Assembly: GCA_030062745.1 (NCBI GenBank)
Contig: CP099849.1
Span: 17,840,144 to 17,904,143, forward strand
Direction of reading: 5' to 3'
Source: Capitulum mitella
Taxonomy: Eukaryota > Arthropoda > Thecostraca > Pollicipedomorpha > Pollicipedidae
Length of the DNA: 64,000 nt
Positions 58,401 to 64,000 of the stretch are shown piece after piece (within the stretch, counting starts at the first letter, position 1; each line of letters starts with the position of its first letter). Below the pieces are notes generated by a model. That model did not search any database. It was not told the origin of the DNA and worked only from the letters and a program-made list of their open reading frames with translations. A program made the position numbers and the translations under genes.

Positions 58401-61400
58401 ACCCTGCTGGAGCAGGTGGCCGTCATTGCCGAGCACCGTATGGAGGTGGTCAAGGTACGGTACCGGGGCGGACGACACGGCTGCGGCGCCCGGCCGGCGC
58501 CGCGTCACCGCCGCCGACCCGGGCACGCACCGTGTGCATCCGGAGCTCTGTGTGACCGTGGCGCCGCGGTGTCGACGTCACCAAAGTGGATAATCATGGT
58601 GCAGAATCCGGAGGTAGTGGTATTTACACGTTAATTATTCCGTATGGTTCTCTGTGATGGCGCACACAATCCGTGGAAAGTTGTCTGCTTGTCGACGTTT
58701 TGTTTCCGTTTTCCAAACTTGCGCAACAAATGCAGATATGAAACAGAGCTAACGCGCCAGTGGTTTGGGTTTTGTGAAGTTTTGATGTTCAGCATCTGTT
58801 TAGTCACAGTTGCGGTGCTGTAGCTCTGGCCGCGGTCCGCGGCTGCGGTCGGTGGCTGCTGCTGCGCTGGCTGTATCGATGGCTGCTGGCCTGTTGCCTG
58901 ACGGGCTGTTGGCCGGTGGGCCAGCTGGGCCCGGAACTGTGCTGGGCCGAGTTCGCGGCCGGCTGGTGTGAACCGCTGCGTTGGCGGCGCAGTCGGAGCC
59001 GGGCTACGAGGTTTCGAGAGACGTGCGCGGCCAGCTGCGCTTCCTGGAGGAGCTCGACAAGCTGGAGCGGAAGCGGCACGAGGAGATGGAGCGCGAGATG
59101 CTGCTGCGCGCCGCCAAGAGCCGCTCCAAGACGGAGGACCCGGAGCAGGCCAAGCTGAAGGCCAAGGCCAAAGAGGTGAGTGGACGGCTTGACCTGGAGC
59201 AGCGAGGCATGCTCACCGGCGGCGCGACGTCGGAGCGCGGCCGCCGCTCTGCTGGTGCAGTTGTGGGCCTTTCTGACCTCTGTCGATTTTTCCATCACCG
59301 ACGTCGGTCTGCTGTGTGACTCTGCCTCCTGGTCGCAAGTTTGACATCACTAGCGATTTTATGGTGAGGGACAGTACTCTTGTCTGACCATCCCGTACTC
59401 GCGGAATACGGTTGTCTTTATGTGACGTGGGGTGATGAGAAAATATGGCTATGAGAAAATATGACGGCCGATTTTCGTCATCTGACACACAGCGCTGCAG
59501 GCCCGCAGTTTGGTGGTGTTGGGCCTTTGGTAAGCCCCAAGACATGCTCACAAGCAGTTTTGGAGGGTTGGCCGATTCAGGGCCTCGAACGTAGGTGGGT
59601 GGGTATCTACAAACGTTTGGTGTATTTTGCGCTCAGGCTGGGTAGGCCAGTCCAATATTGTTACGTGAGAGGATGGTTGCAATCTGTTGCGAGCATCATT
59701 GGCAGGCCGAGGAAAGGAAAATAGGGTTTCATTGTAACATTCTAGGAATGTGAATAACGTATTTTTTAACCAAACTTTAGACGCTTCTTGTTTTCGTAAT
59801 TCCTTCCTCTGTGTTCCAAGAGTCCTCCCCTGCTGATGCATGTACAAATATATATTCGTCATGTCTTTTCCATAAATGTTGCCATTGGCTGGGGCTTAGT
59901 GATGTGAATCATTGGCAGGAATAGACCGAAATCTGAATTTGTGAGGTTTCTGTACCTGGCTCCATTATTGATTCTTTTTATGATCTCACTACGAACTGTA
60001 TCATTTGTAGCAACCTCGTAGGATGTAACAACGTTTTCCTACGTTAGCCAAACGTTTAGCCATATGTTGTTCTGAGCACGGAGAATCCATATATACCTAA
60101 TGTTGCATTACCCACGATAGGTGTTCCCCGCATTCACGCTTGGCAGTCTTCAAATGGTTAGATTATGTGGATGGTCATTTATCATAAATACCATGTATTG
60201 CAGCCATGGTATTGAACCAGCGTGGGTTCAAGCTGTGAAAGCTGAATATCTCATTTCAGTGCGATAGCACGAACGGTTTGACTTTGCACCGGAAAAATCA
60301 TGGGAATGGGGAGGCAGTAACGCCCCCTCCCCATTGAAGTAGGTTTAAGTGAGGTAGTATGTTATTTTTTTAATTAAATACGTTTCTGTTAAATCCGTCA
60401 TTTCCTAGTTTCTGTGAGATTGTTGGGCATGATGCGAGTGCGTTGGCTGAATGAAGTCAGTTTCGTTTAGTTTTTCTTCGTTTTTCGTTGCTCCATTCGT
60501 TTCGGCAAGTATTGTTAGGATAAGTTTAAACGACACAATTTTCGTTTCTGAAACCAGTTGTCCCGTGATGGTGCAGATGCTGATATGTATTGCAATGGCA
60601 GTGTACGGCCTTGCAGGTTTGGTCATGTGCGACAAACCCTGGTTGGTTTCAGGGACTGGTGTAAGGAAATTTAATCCTTCAAGCGTGAGATGGGTTATTT
60701 TTTATATGCCTGCTCACGAATAACTACATCCACGCTGGATTTCCCCCGGCTCATTGACACTGTTTGAAGGGCAGTGTTCATTAAATGTGCTGTTGCTGAC
60801 TCGCGGTAAATATTTCTTTATTTTGCCGGAAATATAAGGCTGGTTTTTGCGTACAGACCCGAAGCTGATCGACATACCAACAGCATATCTCGTGCACGAC
60901 AGCTGTTCTCAGTTTCCTGCCCTCTTTCTCAGCCGTCCGTCGTATAACCTTTTCACCTCGTACCTGGGCAGTTAGCAAAATTAATATCTCACTTTGGTCG
61001 TATCTTCTGCTGTTATTTGTATGCTTTGTATGCTGGTATACTGCTACGTCGAGGGGACAAAAACAACGTTTGACGCTGCAGCAGGAGTCCTCTGTTGTTT
61101 TTTAGTCCCCTATCGAGTTTTTATTGAAACCATGTGTTCCGAAAAAAAACACATTATTCGCTTTTTACTATGATACATTTAATCGAAGAAGATGTTTAAG
61201 CCAACCATCGTGGTCATTACTCAGTACGCAACGCGTTATCACGCATATGACTCTTCAGGCCTGGCCAGCACGAGAAAAAAATCACACGAGATGTGTGCTC
61301 CATGAGTAACATGCGTATTGCACAGTATGAGCTCTACATTGACCCCAGGCGGCCGCACGTCCGTGTGAGTCCTACGATGGCCACATGGTCAATCGCGCAT

Positions 61401-63987
61401 TGCCTTAAGTCGTAGTGATCTTCACAGGATATCCGCGTCACTTGTGAACGATACAGACAGGTACGCAGTCGTCATGGTCATCATATCGCAATGTAGCTCT
61501 GCCCATTGAAATACAATGCACCCTGTACACAAAAATGCATGTTGTACACAGGGACAATCCTCCACCAGCTCGCCTGCTGTACAAAGTCCCTTCACTGCGG
61601 AAAAAATGTTTGTTTCAAAACCCCGCTCAGCATTCACACCGAGGTTTGGCGCGCGATCGTGCTTGCCCTTCACCGACAGGAACTTGGCCACGGCCGGCCT
61701 CGGGTGGAACGCGACGGTACTTTAGTAGGAATGAAACGGCGAAAGCTTGATAAAAATAAGTGCACATTCAGTTTAGATTGGAAGCAATCAGTTGTTGCAT
61801 ACCCAGGCTGTTAGCCGACAGCCAGGCCAAACCTGTAAGAACTGTGCTGGCAAGCTGTACTGATGAATTGAAGTAGTGCCGTGCAGGATATTTCCGCTCA
61901 TGAAAATATCCTGCAAGAGGCATTTATGGACTTTATAAATGAACACAAGACAGAGGCAAATCCGAGCCCGTCGTTTTAGTGACCACTTTCGCCCAACGTT
62001 CCTACCTTAAGTTTTCCCAAGGTCTGAGGGAATGTGGCCCGTGACATCTACAGTTACTACGATGTTAGGAACGGGTCTTCATTTTGTGAAGATGTGCCAA
62101 CGCTGAACCCAGCGCCTCTTGAACATTGCTGCTAGTTCACGGACAGATACCGTTTATAGTATGTGTTGGATATTTACTTTTTAGGCAGAATCTCTTACAT
62201 ATCTGTTTTCTTTCTGAAGAAGTTTCGTATGTCGGCCATGACACCGCTGCAAAATAGAAACAGCCAGCGCGGGAAAATGATCTAGACAGGGACGCCAGCA
62301 AGTGGTTTCCGTAAGGTGAACTGCTCGGATTAAGCTGTGGGAAAGGTTCAGAATTTCTCGGACAGATACACGGATATGAACATTCACGCTCCCGTGTGGT
62401 ACGGCTGAAGTCGTGTGACAGAGTCGCCTCTGTCTGTCAACACAAAACCTTATCCATTCCCTGTCCCAAGCGCGCGTCTCTCCAGGTCGATGCTCCAGGT
62501 TTTGTATTGGCGCTCATTATTTGTTGACAGTTCACTGCCATGTTTTTCTTTTTGTAAATGGTATCGCGGATTATAAACATTTGGTGAAAAAGGTGAAAGA
62601 TTTTTCTTTTATCTGACTGCATAACCCTTAACTTAAGCTGGACAGAGCGGTTACATTGCGGACTTAGCCAACTATTGCCACCCGGTTACACTTGCCCCCC
62701 GTGGCCATTTTTTGCCTCGCCTGGGGGGAGCCGCGACAGGGGGAAGGTTTGTCCCTCCCCAGTTAAGATGTTAGACGAGTCCCTGGTTGGTTTGCCTCGT
62801 CTATATGTTGGGTTACCACCGTTTGTAAGTCGGTCAGTGATATTACGGCAATAACCTGCCGCAAGGTCGCGCAGAGTTGGGGTTTGTTGCTCGTAGACGA
62901 GCCTGCTGGGATAAACTTTGCAGTTGCAGTGTTTGGTAAGCTTCTGCACTATTGCGAGATGGTTTTATAAACCAAACCTGTGGTACCGGACCTTGTGACA
63001 ACACAAACGGAAGATGACAAATCGATTTATCATCTTCCAAAAAGGGCTGCCATGTCGCTTCCCCAGAAAATGAAGAGTACTAGTTTGAACCAACCAGTGT
63101 GCACGCTTTTGGCTCAAGTGCAGTACTAACACTCGCAAAGTAGCAGTCACTGCAAAGTATAGTTAAACCCAGTTCTGTCACGGAGAACAAGGGATAAAGA
63201 CACAAAAATGCACAAAAAAGACACAGAGACACCTTGGGGTGTAGAGCATCGTCGTAGAATCCCGGCACTGGTTCGAGCTTGGGCGTCTCTAGCAGGGATA
63301 TCCCAGTCTGCTCAGCGCCTAAATTGGCAGCAAAAGGTTTATTCGGGCAAAAGATCTTTCCACGGCATGCTGTTTTCTGCACTGTTTCCATTGATGGCAA
63401 AAGGATGAACTGTCGCCGCAAAGTTTTTTTCTGTTTGTAAGAACAATTTGTGCGAGGTTTCTGTAGCTTAAGAACTATAAATTGTAGTTGCGGAATATTC
63501 GGACAGAAATACCTGCGCCACGCAGTTGCTAGTGATACTAAATTGTTGCGTTGTTTACTAGTCGGCTTTGGATCTCGTATAAGTCTAACAGCCGTGGATG
63601 TGCGTAACCGCCAGTCTTGTGGCTTTGACCGGCTGTTAAATTGGAAGCCGTGTGCGTCATCACCAGCTGGCCGATGTGTTTGTGTGCTGGCGGCGTGATC
63701 GGGCCTGCCCGGCCGGGGTGCCGCCAGCCAGGACCGCTCTTCTGGCACTGGCCCACTGTTGCGGCGTGCGTTGTCGGCTGGGGAGAGCGAGGTGGAGACA
63801 GCATCTTTGGCCTGACGCCCACATGCCCACCCCACAGATGCAACGGGTGGAGATGGAGGAGGTACGCCAGCGTGAGGCCAACCTGACGGCGCTGCAGGCG
63901 ATCGGGCCGCGCAAGAAGCCGCGGCTCGACGGCGAGCCGGCCGCCGCCGACGGCACCACCTTCAGCGGCACGCTCAGCCAGAGACAG
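48682..63987 (+). CDS. TAF4: TAF4, TFIID subunit; twelve exons, last exon beyond window
   Basis: Exons 48682-49497, 50420-50587, 51495-51596, 52329-52484, 52916-53137, 53563-53679, 55002-55160, 56275-56438, 56648-56832, 58324-58454, 58993-59175 and 63838-63987 join in one frame into about 851 residues. The start MAAGGSLDDLLNSKVDESAF resembles the conserved TAF4 N-terminus. A Ser/Thr/Val-rich activator-like region follows, then the TAFH/NHR1 domain (KCKNFLATLLRLAKDQ to CLVPFLK), then a linker. Next comes the TAF4 C-terminal histone-fold region that pairs with TAF12 (DDDINDVAAMGGVNL, SHATQERLKTLLEQV), a charged coiled-coil segment (LDKLERKRHEEMERE) and NLTALQAIGPRKKPRLDG. TAF4 is a core scaffold of TFIID at RNA polymerase II promoters. 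Missing is the final exon, where the family's RVNLRDL-type C-terminus should be. The paralogue TAF4B cannot be excluded, but invertebrates normally have one gene. Confidence 0.93.
49498..50419 (+). other. TAF4 intron 1
   Basis: Intron of about 0.9 kb bounded by GTAAGA and the AAGCAG acceptor run; no other gene or repeat recognised. Confidence 0.6.
50420..50587 (+). CDS. TAF4: TAF4 exon 2 (glutamine-rich start)
   Basis: 56 codons starting QQQITLQTLQ and containing GHLLVKTETGHLKLIQLP; donor AAG|GTAATG. The acceptor is a run AAGCAGCAGCAG, so the exon may begin at 50420, 50423, 50426 or 50429. Confidence 0.75.
51495..51596 (+). CDS. TAF4: TAF4 exon 3
   Basis: 34 codons, Pro/Ala/His-rich, ending LPNIYK; acceptor tcttccgcag, donor AAG|GTGCGA. 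The phase fits its neighbours, but the sequence is not conserved, so it could be optional. Confidence 0.6.
52259..52303. repeat. (TG)n/(CG)n microsatellite in TAF4 intron 3
   Basis: Alternating purine-pyrimidine run, TG then CG dinucleotides, directly upstream of the exon 4 acceptor; such runs can adopt Z-DNA. Confidence 0.85.
52329..52484 (+). CDS. TAF4: TAF4 exon 4
   Basis: 52 codons, Ala/Thr/Pro-rich; acceptor gggtcgcag, donor CAG|GTGAGC. A second in-frame acceptor (ctcacggcag) would start the exon at 52362. Confidence 0.65.
52916..53137 (+). CDS. TAF4: TAF4 exon 5 (TAFH domain)
   Basis: 74 codons carrying nearly the whole TAFH/NHR1 domain: LKCKNFLATLLRLAKDQ, NVRLLIQSLIDARVEPEAF, LQQELNSSPQPCLVPFLK. 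This helical domain binds activators and corepressors. Acceptor tttgggcag, donor AAG|GTGCGG. Confidence 0.93.
53563..53679 (+). CDS. TAF4: TAF4 exon 6
   Basis: 39 codons continuing the TAFH domain (KSLPFLRQSLFNKEISIEGV), then a Pro-rich linker; acceptor ggctcctgcag, donor CAT|GTAAGC. Confidence 0.88.
54290..54925. repeat. 31-bp minisatellite in TAF4 intron 6
   Basis: About twenty degenerate copies of a 31-bp unit (landmarks cctcagccctctgg, tggggtgtcccggcgt). Since 31 is not a multiple of three, each frame reads a mixture and several stay open for 140-220 codons; these are artefacts. Confidence 0.9.
55002..55160 (+). CDS. TAF4: TAF4 exon 7
   Basis: 53 codons, Ala/Val/Arg-rich linker (VQRPATAAVRQVVSAVPARA); acceptor actccggcag just after the 31-bp minisatellite, donor CCC|GTACGT. 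Confidence 0.7.
56275..56438 (+). CDS. TAF4: TAF4 exon 8
   Basis: Starts TGSKVLRTPAASSPVTAG and ends RQNKKLNF; acceptor tcggtttcag, donor TCAA|GTACGT, leaving phase 2. Confidence 0.78.
56648..56832 (+). CDS. TAF4: TAF4 exon 9 (start of histone-fold region)
   Basis: The first base completes a Lys codon with exon 8. Encodes SSFESGQDDDINDVAAMGGV, then EESQNILGSTEYVGTQIRS and KDETFLPSAALQHKIRRI, the highly conserved TAF4 block. Donor ATCG|GTGAGG. Confidence 0.93.
57340..58300. repeat. Degenerate CTCTGACCGTGAC-type repeat in TAF4 intron 9
   Basis: Dense, imperfect short units of the form TCTGAC(C/T)GTGACTG. Superimposed is a larger repeat: the phrase taactgcgactgtcggcagc recurs at 57791, 57969 and 58122, spaced about 180 and 150 bp. 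The 314-codon minus-strand ORF (57582-58526) is a by-product. Confidence 0.8.
58324..58454 (+). CDS. TAF4: TAF4 exon 10
   Basis: Acceptor ggccgcggcag; GCC is completed across the junction. Encodes GLEEPGQDVVSLVSHATQER and LKTLLEQVAVIAEHRMEVVK, the conserved SHATQ.RL helix. Donor AAG|GTACGG. Confidence 0.92.
58993..59175 (+). CDS. TAF4: TAF4 exon 11 (charged coiled coil)
   Basis: 61 codons: SEPGYEVSRDVRGQLRFLEE, then KLERKRHEEMEREMLLRAAK and EDPEQAKLKAKAKE. The AAKSRSK.EDPEQ wording is conserved with vertebrate TAF4. Donor GAG|GTGAGT. Confidence 0.93.
59176..63837 (+). other. TAF4 intron 11, no gene seen
   Basis: The largest intron (4.7 kb), AT-richer than its flanks. It holds a short inverted repeat at about 60314-60341 (atggggaggcagt / gccccctccccat), but no transposon or RNA gene that I can name. 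Confidence 0.55.
63838..63987 (+). CDS. TAF4: TAF4 exon 12 (basic IGPRKK segment)
   Basis: 50 codons: MQRVEMEEVRQREANLTALQ, AIGPRKKPRLDG, ending LSQRQ; acceptor caccccacag, donor CAG|GTGGGA at the window edge. One or more further exons should follow. Confidence 0.92.
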
Positions 63988-64000
63988 GTGGGACGCTGGC

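Noticed and set aside
57582-58526. 314-codon minus-strand ORF in TAF4 intron 9
   Set aside because: Made of degenerate short tandem repeats on the opposite strand of a conserved exon.

Overview
The window is nuclear DNA from an invertebrate animal. Its two recognisable genes are split into exons with canonical GT/AG junctions and encode conserved animal proteins. The rest is crowded with degenerate transposons, (TA)n microsatellites and minisatellites. A short TTAGG-type run inside a transposon, and the mix of hAT, piggyBac-like, pogo-like, Penelope-like and CR1/L2-like elements, fit a protostome, perhaps an arthropod. I cannot name the species. No operons, CRISPR arrays, rRNA or tRNA genes were seen.

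Layout. 1-0.6 kb: dead non-LTR retrotransposon reverse transcriptase. 0.6-8.0 kb: no supportable gene. 8.05-11.72 kb: a complete non-autonomous hAT element with a perfect 8-bp target duplication and an intact BED-finger-like ORF. 12.75-17.73 kb (+): the last five exons of a DEF8 homologue (C1 / Rubicon-homology zinc-finger family), with a large intronic minisatellite and an unusual glycine/serine-rich tail; the N-terminal exons were not found. 19.5-30.6 kb: transposon field with six piggyBac-like MITEs (TTAA target, two families), a hAT transposase C-terminus interrupted by one of them, and a decayed pogo/Tigger-like element with TA duplications. 31.0-38.3 kb: Penelope-like fragments bounded by (TA)n tracts, a second inverted copy of the 3.7-kb hAT, and a head-to-head Penelope-like palindrome carrying a further piggyBac-like MITE. 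38.7-46.3 kb: remnant of a transposon-associated protein, a 63-bp tandem repeat, a foldback-like element with arms made of short tandem repeats, and two hAT-type MITEs. 48.6-64.0 kb (+): TAF4, a TFIID subunit, with twelve exons and an NRF1/YY1-type promoter; its last exon lies beyond the window.

The two genes are unrelated in function: one is an endolysosomal adaptor type, the other a basal transcription factor. Both are GC-rich islands on the same strand, separated by about 31 kb of mobile DNA. The most informative material is the nesting. Two MITE insertions can be removed in silico and restore an interrupted reading frame exactly at the TTAA target, which confirms the mechanism and gives relative ages. 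The inverted 3.7-kb hAT pair flanks DEF8 and could mediate inversion of a 20-kb segment.
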